This document shows, in pieces, positions 1 to 8,067 of a stretch of 64,000 nt of DNA. Numbering within the stretch: position 1 is the stretch's first letter; every line of letters starts with the position of its first letter. Made by a program: the position numbers and the translations under genes. The DNA is taken from contig NZ_JADLQQ010000005.1 in NCBI RefSeq assembly GCF_015477765.1, positions 372,001-436,000 on the forward strand, written 5' to 3'. The DNA comes from Nocardia transvalensis. GTDB taxonomy: Bacteria > Actinomycetota > Actinomycetes > Mycobacteriales > Mycobacteriaceae. The notes beneath the pieces are model-generated. The model worked only from the letters and a program-made list of their open reading frames with translations, was not told the origin of the DNA and searched no databases.

Positions 1-27
1 ACTTACCTCCCCGAGCGGAGCGAGGGG

Positions 28-396
28 TCAGAACGGCTCGGCCGCGGCGCGGCGGACTACCTCTCTGGCCAGGGGGCCGTGGATGGCGTCTACGGGGCGG
101 CCGGGGAGGCTTTCGTCCTCGGTGTAGATCCACTCGAGGATTTCCTCGTCGGTGTATTTTGCGTCACGCATCACGGTGATCAGGCCGGGCAGGGGCTTGA
201 CTACGGCACCGGTGGAGTCGAAGAAATCCTTCGGCACACCGGCGACACCGTCCCGGCGAACCGCGATGAGCTGATGGTCGCGCAGCATCTGATGCACCCT
301 GGTCACCGCGATGCCGAGCTGCTCGGCCACGTCCGGTAGTGGGATCAGGGTCACCGACTCCGGAAGGACATCGTCGCTGCATGGAAATGCACTCAC
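28..396 (-). CDS. Rv2175c-type winged-helix DNA-binding protein (PknL substrate)
   Basis: A 122-residue protein resembling M. tuberculosis Rv2175c, a small winged-helix DNA-binding protein that is a known substrate of the kinase PknL. An N-terminal helix-turn-helix-like stretch (VAEQLGIAVTRVHQMLRDHQ) is followed by the conserved core KPLPGLITVMRDAKYTDEEI and the ending AREVVRRAAAEPF. It is divergent from pknL, as in mycobacteria, which supports a kinase-substrate pair. I chose the GTG at 396 because a TACCGT hexamer (404-409) ends 7 nt upstream, as expected for a leaderless transcript. Which promoter it binds cannot be read from the sequence. Confidence 0.88.
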   Translation of the reverse strand: MSAFPCSDDVLPESVTLIPLPDVAEQLGIAVTRVHQMLRDHQLIAVRRDGVAGVPKDFFDSTGAVVKPLPGLITVMRDAKYTDEEILEWIYTEDESLPGRPVDAIHGPLAREVVRRAAAEPF

Positions 397-403
397 GCGA
401 ACA

Positions 404-409
404 ACGGTA
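404..409 (-). promoter_or_regulatory. Putative -10 of leaderless promoter (Rv2175c-like gene)
   Basis: TACCGT on the minus strand fits TAnnnT and ends 7 nt before the GTG at 396. No convincing -35 is seen. The rest of the 397-525 divergent interval holds the pknL leader, including a GCCGCC/GGCGGC hairpin at about 471-488. Confidence 0.4.
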
Positions 410-525
410 GACCGTCCCGTCCCGCCCGGGGTGAGACACCCGGCCCGTTTCCGCCTATACCATCGGGTGAGCCGCCACGGGGGCGGCATCCGCTTGTCGC
501 AGCCGAAGCGAGAGGTGAGAGCTTT

Positions 526-2517
526 GTGAAAGTCGGAGGACATCAGTTGATCGGCCAGATGCTGGACGGGCGCTACCGCATCGATGCGCCGATTGCGCGG
601 GGTGGTATGTCGATGGTGTTCCGGGGGGTGGACACCCGCCTGGACCGGCCGGTGGCGATCAAGGTGATGGATCCGAAGTTCGCCGGGGATCCGCAGTTTC
701 TGAACCGGTTCGAATTCGAGGCCCGGTCGGTGGCCAAGCTCAAGCATCCGTCGCTGGTCGCGGTGTACGACCAGGGCATCGACGGCGAGTACCCGTTCCT
801 GATCATGGAGCTGGTGGAGGGCGGCACGCTGCGCGAACTGCTGCGCGAGCGCGGGCCGATGCCCCCGCACGCGGTGCGCGCGGTCGCCGAACCGGTGCTG
901 GAGGCGATCGGGGTGGCGCACCGGGCCGGGCTGATCCATCGCGACATCAAACCGGAGAACGTGCTGATCTCCGATGCCGGCGAGGTGAAGATCGCCGACT
1001 TCGGCCTGGTGCGCGCGGTGGCCGGATCCAATATGACCTCGGCCAGCGTGATCCTCGGCACCGCCCACTACCTGTCACCGGAACAGGTCACCGACGGCAG
1101 CGCCGACGCCCGCAGCGACGTGTACTCCTTCGGCGTCCTGATCTTCGAGATGCTCACCGGCCGAACCCCGTTCACCGGCGACAACTCGCTGTCGATCGCC
1201 TACCAGCGAGTCGAGAAGGACGTGCCGAGCCCGAGCCGGTTCATCGCCGGGGTGCCGCCGGAATTCGACGAACTGGTCGCCCACGCCACCGCCCGCGAAC
1301 CCGCCCACCGGTTCGCCGACGCCGACGAGATGGCCGCCGATCTCCGCCGCATCGCCGCCGACCTGCGACTACCGGTGTACCGGGTGCCCGCGCCGAAGGA
1401 GTCGGCCGAACATCTCTCGGCCCGCTACCGGGTCGGGCCCACCCCGGCGCCCCGCGTCGCCCCCGTCGCCGTACCCGATGCGACCACCCGCCTGGCGGCC
1501 GAACCGCCCCAGCAAGCGGCGCCGCATCCCACCCGGGTGATGACCGCGACCCAGCCGCGTTCGGAAGCCAACGGGCACACCGCAGTCGCCCCGCCGCCCG
1601 CACCACCGCACCGCCCGGGCTACGGGACCGACCGCGGCCGTTCCCGGCGGCGAGTGCTGATCTGGGTGGGGATCGTGGTGGCGCTGGCGCTGCTGCTCGG
1701 CGCGGGCGGCTGGTGGCTCGGCGTGGAGCGGTATTCGGCGGTACCGCCGATCGGCGGGATGGATACGGGCCGCGCCACCACGGCCCTGCGCGACGCCGGA
1801 TTCGAGACGACGGTCCGCAACCGGGCCTCCGACATCATCCCGGTCGGAGGCGTCGTCGGCACCGATCCGCCCGCGGGCACCCGCGTCGTCAAGGGCTCGA
1901 CGGTGGCGATCCTGGTGTCCAGCGGCAAACCACAGGTGCCGCAGTTCCACCCCGGCCAGGATGTGAAGGCCGTCCAACAGCTCATCCGCGACGCCGGGCT
2001 CCAACCGGTGGACGGCGGCGAAGTGGCCGACACCTCGCCCAAAGGCAGTGTGGCCAGGCTGGATCCGCAGCCGGGCACGGTGCTACCCGAGGGCGCGTCG
2101 GTGAAGGTGTTCCGCAGCAAGGGATCCCAGCCGACGAAGGTGCCCGACGTGCGCGGCAAAACGGTCGACGAGGCCCGCGCGGCGCTGGAGAAAAAGGGAT
2201 TCACGGTCAGCGACACCAGGACCCAGTTCGATCCGAAGATCAAGTCCGGTCAGGTGATCGGCACCGATCCCGCCGCCGACTCCAGCGCCCTGTCCGGCCA
2301 AGCGGTCGCGCTGATCGTCTCCGACGCGGTCCACGTCCCCGACGTCACGGGTATGACCGCCGCCTCCGCCCGCGCCCAACTGGAGGGCATGGGCTTGAAG
2401 GTCGTATTGAATCAGGTCTTCAGCAACGATCGCGGCACCGTCCGGGTGCAGACCCCGTTCGCCGGGTCGGCGGTGGAGCCCGGGTCCACCGTCACGCTGA
2501 CGGTGCTGCCGTTCTAG
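526..2517 (+). CDS. pknL: Serine/threonine protein kinase PknL with four PASTA repeats
   Basis: Membrane Ser/Thr kinase. Residues 16-280 form the kinase domain: glycine-rich loop near 24-28, catalytic lysine K46 in VAIKV, HRD at 138-140, DFG at 158-160 and SPEQ at 184-187. A proline/alanine-rich juxtamembrane segment leads to one membrane helix at about 376-399. The outside part holds four PASTA-type repeats (about 400-468, 470-536, 538-602, 603-663), the kind of module that senses peptidoglycan fragments or lipid II. M. tuberculosis PknL lacks PASTA repeats, while the corynebacterial PknL has them. The GTG start at 526 has the purine-rich sequence AGAGGTGAGAG just upstream. The divergent neighbour is its likely substrate. 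The stop overlaps the convergent gene by the bases CTAG. Confidence 0.93.
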   Translation: MKVGGHQLIGQMLDGRYRIDAPIARGGMSMVFRGVDTRLDRPVAIKVMDPKFAGDPQFLNRFEFEARSVAKLKHPSLVAVYDQGIDGEYPFLIMELVEGGTLRELLRERGPMPPHAVRAVAEPVLEAIGVAHRAGLIHRDIKPENVLISDAGEVKIADFGLVRAVAGSNMTSASVILGTAHYLSPEQVTDGSADARSDVYSFGVLIFEMLTGRTPFTGDNSLSIAYQRVEKDVPSPSRFIAGVPPEFDELVAHATAREPAHRFADADEMAADLRRIAADLRLPVYRVPAPKESAEHLSARYRVGPTPAPRVAPVAVPDATTRLAAEPPQQAAPHPTRVMTATQPRSEANGHTAVAPPPAPPHRPGYGTDRGRSRRRVLIWVGIVVALALLLGAGGWWLGVERYSAVPPIGGMDTGRATTALRDAGFETTVRNRASDIIPVGGVVGTDPPAGTRVVKGSTVAILVSSGKPQVPQFHPGQDVKAVQQLIRDAGLQPVDGGEVADTSPKGSVARLDPQPGTVLPEGASVKVFRSKGSQPTKVPDVRGKTVDEARAALEKKGFTVSDTRTQFDPKIKSGQVIGTDPAADSSALSGQAVALIVSDAVHVPDVTGMTAASARAQLEGMGLKVVLNQVFSNDRGTVRVQTPFAGSAVEPGSTVTLTVLPF

Positions 2518-2855
2518 AGCAACAACCCCACGCTCGCGCCGCCGAGCAGTTCGCTCTCGCTGATTCCCAGCCGCGTCGACACCAGGTCCAGAGCCTGCTG
2601 CAGGACCGCGCTGGCGCTGCCCCCGACGACCTGCGACTGCTCCACCCGGCCGGCGCCGCGCAGCACCCGCACCCGGCAGCGCCAGGCGATGCCCGCCAGG
2701 TCGACCTCGGGTCGTTCGATCACCACCGACACCGGCACCCCGTCCAGGGTGAACTCGTGCTGCGCCAGGGCGGTCGTCCGCCGCTCCGGCCGCAGACTGG
2801 CTCCGATTCCGCCGGAGCCCAGTCGCAATTCCTCGGCTACCGCTACCCTTTTCAT
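2514..2855 (-). CDS. Conserved hypothetical protein
   Basis: A 113-residue protein I do not recognise. It has no signal peptide or membrane segment; a probable beta-rich middle (VSVVIERPEVDLAGIAWRCRVRVLR) precedes an amphipathic stretch with Ala-Val-Leu repeats (ASAVLQQALDLVSTRLGI). The ATG at 2855 follows GGGAGG at 4-nt spacing. A GTG 12 nt further upstream is possible. Its stop codon overlaps the pknL stop tail to tail. A good promoter lies at 2915-2943, so it is probably transcribed alone. Confidence 0.6.
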   Translation of the reverse strand: MKRVAVAEELRLGSGGIGASLRPERRTTALAQHEFTLDGVPVSVVIERPEVDLAGIAWRCRVRVLRGAGRVEQSQVVGGSASAVLQQALDLVSTRLGISESELLGGASVGLLL

Positions 2856-2914
2856 CAGGCCTCCCACGACAGATCCCGCATAGAGCCCGATCGCTGAGCA
2901 ATCGGACAGACCCG

Positions 2915-2943
2915 AAACTACGCCAGGGAACTCAAGTCAGCAA
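2915..2943 (-). promoter_or_regulatory. Vegetative-type promoter for gene 2514-2855
   Basis: On the minus strand, TTGCTG (2938-2943) and TAGTTT (2915-2920) are separated by exactly 17 nt. They lie about 60 nt upstream of the ATG at 2855. This is one of the few conventional -35/-10 pairs in the window. Confidence 0.5.
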
Positions 2944-2989
2944 CACTTTGGCTAACTTTTAACCTCGATGACATCCCCCGGTGGCGGAA

Positions 2990-3289
2990 TCAGGCGACGG
3001 CGAGTAGGGGTGTCCCGGTTTCGGGATCGTTGATCGCGACCACCGCGGCGGTGGTGAACACGTCCACCGGCGCACCGCCGACCGCCGGGCTGATATTCGT
3101 GGTCACCTGCGCGGATACCGCCGACGGGTCGTAGCCCCAGGAGATGTTGAAGATGAGCAGGCGGCTGCCGTCGCGCAGCACGACCTCCGACGGCACCCCG
3201 TCACGGTCGCGATCGCGCAGCAGCCGCAGAATGGTCCGGTCCGCCGGGTCGACCCGGCGGAGACCGTCCTCGCGGAAGACGACGTTCAC
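2990..3289 (-). CDS. Hypothetical protein downstream of aroG
   Basis: A 99-residue protein of unknown function. The N-terminal half is charged (DRTILRLLRDRDRDGVPSEVVLRDG) and the C-terminal half is neutral and probably beta-rich (VSAQVTTNISPAVGGAPVDVFTTAAVVAI). The GTG start lies 10 nt after the aroG stop, so it is probably co-transcribed with aroG. No catalytic motif or membrane segment is visible. Confidence 0.55.
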   Translation of the reverse strand: MNVVFREDGLRRVDPADRTILRLLRDRDRDGVPSEVVLRDGSRLLIFNISWGYDPSAVSAQVTTNISPAVGGAPVDVFTTAAVVAINDPETGTPLLAVA

Positions 3290-3299
3290 TGCCGGACCG

Positions 3300-4685
3300 T
3301 CACCGCAGCATCTCGGCGACCAGGAACGCCAGCTCCAGCGATTGCTGGGTGTTCAGGCGCGGGTCGCAGGCCGTCTCGTAGCGGTCCTCGAGGTCCAGGT
3401 CGGAGATGTCCTGGGCGCCGCCGAGGCATTCGGTGACGTTCTCGCCGGTCAGCTCGATGTGCAGGCCGCCCGGGTGGGTGCCCAGCGCATGGTGCACCTC
3501 GAAGAAACCCTGCACCTCGTCGACGATGCGGTCGAAGTGGCGGGTCTTGTAGCCGGTGGAGGATTCGTGGGTGTTGCCGTGCATCGGATCGCACTGCCAG
3601 ATCACCTGATGGCCGGTGGCCTGCACCTTCTCGATGATCGGCGGCAGCGCATCGCGGACCCGGTTGTTGCCCATCCGCGACACCAGGGTCAACCGGCCCG
3701 GCTCGTTGTTGGGATCCAGCCGCTCGACGTATTCCACCGCCTGCTCCGGCGTGGTGGACGGGCCGATCTTCAGCCCGATCGGGTTGGCCAGCAGTTCGGC
3801 GAAGGCGATGTGGGCGCCGTCGAGCTGGCGGGTGCGCTCGCCGATCCACAGGAAATGCGCCGACAGGTCGTAGAGCACCGGATCCCCGGCGGCGTTCTCG
3901 GCCAGGCGCAGCATCGCCCGCTCGTAGTCGAGGACCAGCGCCTCGTGGCTGCAGTAGATCTTGGCGGCCTGCAGGCTCGGATCCTGGACGCGGCAGGCGG
4001 TCATGAACGCCAGCGCGCGGTCGATGTCCTCGGCCATCTGCTCGTAGCGGGCACCGGCCGGGGACTGGGCGACGAAATCGCGGTTCCAGTCGTGCACCTT
4101 GTGCAGATCGGCCATGCCCGCGCCGGTGAGCGCGCGCACCAGGTTCATCGCGGCGCTGGCGTTGGCGTAGGCGCGCACCAGCCGCGACGGATCGTGTTCG
4201 CGCAGGGCGGCGTCGGCCACCAGCGAGTTGACCATATCGCCGCGGTAGGACCGCAGGCCCAGCGAATCCAGGTCGGCCGAGCGGGGTTTGGCGTACTGTC
4301 CGGCGATGCGGGCCACCTTCACCACCGGCAGGCTGGCGCCGTAGGTGAGCACGACCGCCATCTGCAGCAGGGTGCGGATGTTGCCGCGGATATGCGGTTC
4401 GGTGTTGTCGGCGAAGGTTTCCGCGCAGTCCCCGCCCTGCATCAGGAATGCCTCGCCCCGCGCGACCTCGGCCAGCCGCTGCCGCAGCTCCTCCACCTCC
4501 GCGGGCACGCAGATCGGCGGCACGCTCTCCAGCACGGTGCGCATCTTGGCGGCCAGGTCCGGATCCCAGGACGGCTGCTGCAGGGCGGGACGGGCCAGGG
4601 CATCGTCGAGACGCCGACGCAGCTCGGCGGGCAACGGAGGCAGTTCCGGCAAGCGATCGATCGGTACGTCGACGGTCCAGTTCAC
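3300..4685 (-). CDS. aroG: Class II DAHP synthase (first step of the shikimate pathway)
   Basis: 3-deoxy-D-arabino-heptulosonate 7-phosphate synthase condenses phosphoenolpyruvate and erythrose 4-phosphate in the cytoplasm. The sequence is close along its whole length to the plant-like class II enzyme of M. tuberculosis (Rv2178c). Conserved blocks include GEAFLMQGGDCAETF, KPRSADLDSLGLRSYRGD, WIGERTRQLDGAH, WQCDPMHGNTHE and TGENVTECLGG. The GTG start at 4685 begins VNWTVDVP and gives 461 residues, matching the M. tuberculosis length. An in-frame ATG at 4712 would add nine residues; neither start has a clear ribosome site. No leader peptide or attenuator is evident in the 139 bp upstream. Confidence 0.95.
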   Translation of the reverse strand: MNWTVDVPIDRLPELPPLPAELRRRLDDALARPALQQPSWDPDLAAKMRTVLESVPPICVPAEVEELRQRLAEVARGEAFLMQGGDCAETFADNTEPHIRGNIRTLLQMAVVLTYGASLPVVKVARIAGQYAKPRSADLDSLGLRSYRGDMVNSLVADAALREHDPSRLVRAYANASAAMNLVRALTGAGMADLHKVHDWNRDFVAQSPAGARYEQMAEDIDRALAFMTACRVQDPSLQAAKIYCSHEALVLDYERAMLRLAENAAGDPVLYDLSAHFLWIGERTRQLDGAHIAFAELLANPIGLKIGPSTTPEQAVEYVERLDPNNEPGRLTLVSRMGNNRVRDALPPIIEKVQATGHQVIWQCDPMHGNTHESSTGYKTRHFDRIVDEVQGFFEVHHALGTHPGGLHIELTGENVTECLGGAQDISDLDLEDRYETACDPRLNTQQSLELAFLVAEMLR

Positions 4686-4824
4686 CAGATCAGAATAGAG
4701 ACCGTAGTGCATGGTGTGGTAACCCGGAGGTGAGGGGGCGGTGCTCGGGAGTGGCCCGGTGTGTCCGTAGTCTCGAACCGACCGCCGGAACCGGCACCGC
4801 CGCACGAGGAGCAGACCGATCGCG

Positions 4825-5322
4825 TTGAAATACTTTTACGACTGCGAGTTCATCGAGGACGGCAGGGTCATCGACCTGGTCTCGATCGGCGTGGTCTGCG
4901 AGGACGGGCGCGAGTATTACGCGGTCTCAACCGAATTCGATCCGGACCGGGCCGGGCCCTGGGTGCGGCGCAATGTGCTGCCCAAACTTCCCGCCCCGGC
5001 CTCGCCGCTGTGGCGCAGCCGCGAGCAGATCCGCGACGAGCTCTACCGGTTCCTGGTGCCGCGGGCGAGCGTGGAGCCGCAGCTGTGGGCCTGGGTCGGG
5101 GCCTACGACCATGTGGCGCTGTGCCAGCTGTGGGGGTCGATGGTGGATCTGCCCACCGCCCTGCCCCGCTACACCAACGAGCTGCGCCAGTACTGGGAGA
5201 TGTTCGGCCGCCCCCCGCTGCCGCCGGTTCCCGCCGACGCACACGACGCGCTCGCCGACGCCCGCCACAACCTCGCGAAGTACGAGGCGATCGAGGCATA
5301 CCGCCGCCGCCAGGCGTCCTAG
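4825..5322 (+). CDS. 3'-to-5' exoribonuclease of RNase AS type
   Basis: A 165-residue DEDD-family exoribonuclease resembling M. tuberculosis Rv2179c (RNase AS), which degrades RNA with adenosine-rich 3' ends. Metal ligands are visible: D6 and E8 in YDCEF, the aspartate in GAYDHVALCQ, and the C-terminal HDALADARHN giving the final His/Asp pair. Translation starts at TTG 4825, supported by ACGAGGAGCAG 12-21 nt upstream and by the fixed N-terminus MKYFYDCEF. It diverges from aroG, whereas both are on one strand in M. tuberculosis. A large palindrome follows the stop. Confidence 0.88.
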   Translation: MKYFYDCEFIEDGRVIDLVSIGVVCEDGREYYAVSTEFDPDRAGPWVRRNVLPKLPAPASPLWRSREQIRDELYRFLVPRASVEPQLWAWVGAYDHVALCQLWGSMVDLPTALPRYTNELRQYWEMFGRPPLPPVPADAHDALADARHNLAKYEAIEAYRRRQAS

Positions 5323-5324
5323 CC

Positions 5325-5409
5325 CCACCAGCCGCACCCCTTACCGACACACGCACCCCCTTCAGGGCTTGAAGGGGGTGCGTGTGTGAATAAGTGGTGC
5401 GGCTGGTGG
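5325..5409. repeat. Nested palindrome 1 / bidirectional terminator (AGCCGCACCCC family)
   Basis: An inner perfect 18-bp stem, 5347-5364 with 5370-5387, closes a 5-nt loop. An outer perfect 14-bp stem pairs 5325-5338 with 5396-5409, with a further short CTTA/TAAG helix between them. It separates the convergent RNase AS and acyltransferase genes and would act as a terminator for both. The outer arm AGCCGCACC recurs in the elements at 49190 and 63222. Confidence 0.8.
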
Positions 5410-5417
5410 CGGGGCCG

Positions 5418-6143
5418 TCAGGAGGCGATGGTCTCCGGGATGCGGTCGGCGTCGGGGCGGGTGTCGGAGGGGGCGGCCTTCTTGAGGCTGGCGGCGTAGA
5501 CGTCCACGTATTCCTGGCCGGACATCCGCATCAGCTCGTACATGATCTCGTCGGTGACGGCGCGCTCGACGAAGCGGTTACCGCCCATGCCCTCGTAGCG
5601 CGAGAAGTCGATGGGGGCGCCGAACTTCACGGTCACCTTGCGGCGGCGCCAGCGGAACGGACCGGGCGGGCACACCTCGTCGGTCCCGATCAGCGCCACC
5701 GGAATCACCGGGACGCCGGTCTCCAGCGCGAGGCGCGCCACGCCGGTTTTGCCCTTGTACAGTCGGCCGTCCGGCGAGCGGGTGCCCTCCGGGTAGAGGC
5801 CCACCAGGCGGCCCTCCTCCAGCAGCTTGCGCGCGGTGTTCAGCGCACTTTCCGCGGCGTCGGCGCCACTGCGGTCGATCGGGTACTGCCCGGCGCCGGA
5901 GAAGAACCACTTCTGCAACCGGCCCTTCAGGCCCGGGGTGGTGAAGTACTCGGCCTTGGCCAGATAGGTGATCCTGCGCGGGCTCATCAGGGGGGTGAAC
6001 AGCCAGTCGGTGAACGACAGGTGATTCCCGGCGAGGATGGCTGGGCCGTGGGTCGGGATATTCTCCACGCCTTCGGCCTTGGGCCGGTTGTAGAGGTGCA
6101 TGAACGGTCCCGGAAACACGAACTTCAGCAGCCAGTAGAACAT
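5418..6143 (-). CDS. PlsC-family 1-acylglycerol-3-phosphate acyltransferase
   Basis: A 241-residue membrane-associated acyltransferase, Rv2182c-like, expected to acylate lysophosphatidic acid or a related lysophospholipid. The catalytic motif I NHLSFTDW (HxxxxD type), the phosphate-binding block LYPEGTRSPDGRLYKGKTG and the later VPVIPVALIGTDE are all present. An N-terminal hydrophobic stretch (FYWLLKFVFPGPFMHL) probably anchors it to the membrane. The ATG at 6143 has AAAGGA at good spacing. It is the most downstream gene of a minus-strand series. Confidence 0.88.
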   Translation of the reverse strand: MFYWLLKFVFPGPFMHLYNRPKAEGVENIPTHGPAILAGNHLSFTDWLFTPLMSPRRITYLAKAEYFTTPGLKGRLQKWFFSGAGQYPIDRSGADAAESALNTARKLLEEGRLVGLYPEGTRSPDGRLYKGKTGVARLALETGVPVIPVALIGTDEVCPPGPFRWRRRKVTVKFGAPIDFSRYEGMGGNRFVERAVTDEIMYELMRMSGQEYVDVYAASLKKAAPSDTRPDADRIPETIAS

Positions 6144-6274
6144 CGCGTCCTTTCCCCTGTAAGCCTTCGGGACCGGCCTCGTCGCAGGCACCAATCGTCG
6201 GTGCCGACTCTACCGTCGGTATCGAGTTGTGACCAAGCCCGCACGCGGATTTCACACCGGCTCGGACCACACTG

Positions 6275-7402
6275 TCACCGCCGGGCGCCCGCCTTGCCGT
6301 CCGGGCTCGCGGCGCGTTCGGCCGACGCGCCGGATCCGCCGCCCTTCGCGCCCTTGGCCGACCGGTCCGCGGCATTGGTCCGGCGGCCCGTCCCGGCCTT
6401 CGTCGCAACCCCCGCGCCCGCAGCGCGTTTGGGTGTCAGCGCGGCACGGGCCAGCTCCGCCGCCCCGATCATGCCGGCGGCCTCCCCCAGCTGAGTGGTG
6501 CGGATGCGGGCCAGCGGCCGGTGCCGCGCCCCGGTGATGGAGGCCGCGTAGTGATCGCGGGCGTCGTCGAGAAACAGTGGCGCCGACGAACTCACACCAC
6601 CGGCGATCACGATCAGATCCGGATCGAAGATATCGCTGACGAAGGCCAGGCCGAGCCCCAGCCAGCGCGCGAAATCGGCCATCACCCGCAGCGCCACCGG
6701 ATCACCGTCCTGCGCGGCACCGGCCACCCGCCGACCGGTCAGCGAGCCCGGATCGCGAAACACCTCGCGCGCCAGGATCGTCGAGCGCACCGGATCGGTG
6801 GCCAGCATCTCGATGGCGGTCTCCACCAGAGCCGTTCCGCTGCAATAGCGTTCCCAGCAGCCGCGCTTGCCGCACGGGCAGGCCCGGCCGTGCGGGACCA
6901 CCTGCAGGTGCCCCAATTCGGGTGCCACGCCGTAACTTCCGCGATACAGCTCGCCGCCCACCAGCAGCGCGGCGCCGATGCCGGTGCCGATCGCCACCAG
7001 CACGCCGTTGTGCGCCCCGGCGGCCGCGCCGAACCGGTACTCCGCCCACATCGCGGCGTTGGCGTCGTGCTCGAGGATGACCGGCAGCCCGAGCCGCTCG
7101 CCGAGCCGATGCGCGACAGGTGTGTCCTCCCACGGCAGATGCGGGGCGAACCGCACCGAGGAGCGGGTCTCGTCGACGAATCCGGCCACGGCCAGCCCGA
7201 CCGCACCGATGGTGTGGCGGGAGCACAGCTCGCGCACGGCCCGCTCGAGTCCGTCCTCGAGCGCCTGCTCCGCGTGCGGGGTCGGGGCCTGCACGGTGTC
7301 GAGCACCTCACCGGCGCCGTCGACCACCGAGGCGCGGATATTGGTGCCGCCGATATCGATTCCGACGGTGAGGGGCATCTCTCGCCCGATCCGTGTCGTC
7401 AT
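6275..7402 (-). CDS. ROK-family sugar kinase (glucokinase-like) with basic C-terminal tail
   Basis: A 375-residue ROK kinase expected to phosphorylate glucose or a related sugar with ATP. It shows the N-terminal phosphate-binding GIDIGGTNIRASVVD, the catalytic-region EHDANAAMWAE, the glycine-rich AIGTGIGAALLVGG and the ROK zinc site GHLQVVPHGRACPCGKRGCWE. The last 50 or so residues are an Ala/Gly/Lys/Arg-rich, probably disordered tail not typical of the family. The ATG at 7402 overlaps the upstream stop as ATGA, implying coupled translation. A later ATG at 7378 is possible. Confidence 0.88.
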   Translation of the reverse strand: MTTRIGREMPLTVGIDIGGTNIRASVVDGAGEVLDTVQAPTPHAEQALEDGLERAVRELCSRHTIGAVGLAVAGFVDETRSSVRFAPHLPWEDTPVAHRLGERLGLPVILEHDANAAMWAEYRFGAAAGAHNGVLVAIGTGIGAALLVGGELYRGSYGVAPELGHLQVVPHGRACPCGKRGCWERYCSGTALVETAIEMLATDPVRSTILAREVFRDPGSLTGRRVAGAAQDGDPVALRVMADFARWLGLGLAFVSDIFDPDLIVIAGGVSSSAPLFLDDARDHYAASITGARHRPLARIRTTQLGEAAGMIGAAELARAALTPKRAAGAGVATKAGTGRRTNAADRSAKGAKGGGSGASAERAASPDGKAGARR

Positions 7403-8067
7403 GCCTTGATGTGCACCGGGATCGGCATGTAGCCGGACCGCCTGCCGGCGCGCGGGCGGACACCGGATGCGGAATCGCCCGTGCCGCCACGCGAATCGCG
7501 GCCCGTGGAGGCGTTGGAGAGACGCTCGGCCACGGCGCCGAACAATGCCGTTCCGAACGACGGCCGGCCGCCGGGGTCCCGATCGTCGGCGTGGCGACCT
7601 GCGGCGGTGGTACCGGAGGAAGTCGTGGGTGCGGTTTCGGACACTCGCCCCATCGTGCCATCGGGCCCGGCGGGCGGATCACCCGCCTCGGCCGTACCGC
7701 CCCCAGGCGGGCTCGCCGGGCCCGAATCCCCGTGCGGGGCAGAGTCGTCCTGCTCGAGATCCGGCGGGACGACCGGTTCCACCGGCACCCCCGCCAGGGC
7801 CTCGCGCAGCACGGTCACGATGGCGATGCCGTGGTCGGCGACGGCGGCCGCCACATCGTGGTGTTCGCCGCGTACCAGCGCGGCCGCCGCGCACACCGGG
7901 CACCAGCTGCAGCTGTCCCATTCGGTCCGGCCGTCGGCCGCGGCCCGGCGCAGGACCGGTTCCACCCGTTCGAGCACCGCCTCGGCCAGCAGCCGCAGTT
8001 CCTCGGCCAATTCGGCGAAATGATCGTCGCGGGTGTGCCCGGCGGCGCCGCGCTCGCTGTCGGTCAT
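7399..8067 (-). CDS. Conserved hypothetical protein with CxxCPVC motif
   Basis: A 222-residue protein that I cannot assign. An acidic helical N-terminus (HFAELAEELRLLAEAVLERVEPVLRRA) leads to WDSCSWCPVCAAAAL at about residues 50-64, whose three cysteines could bind metal. A further helix follows, then a long Pro/Gly/Ser-rich tail from about residue 100 that looks disordered. It overlaps its upstream and downstream neighbours by ATGA, so the ATPase, this protein and the ROK kinase are probably made together. Its position suggests the counterpart of M. tuberculosis Rv2183c. Confidence 0.7.
   Translation of the reverse strand: MTDSERGAAGHTRDDHFAELAEELRLLAEAVLERVEPVLRRAAADGRTEWDSCSWCPVCAAAALVRGEHHDVAAAVADHGIAIVTVLREALAGVPVEPVVPPDLEQDDSAPHGDSGPASPPGGGTAEAGDPPAGPDGTMGRVSETAPTTSSGTTAAGRHADDRDPGGRPSFGTALFGAVAERLSNASTGRDSRGGTGDSASGVRPRAGRRSGYMPIPVHIKA

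Noticed and set aside
3144..4733. A 529-codon open frame antisense to aroG
   Set aside because: Shadow of a strongly conserved gene; composition is not protein-like.
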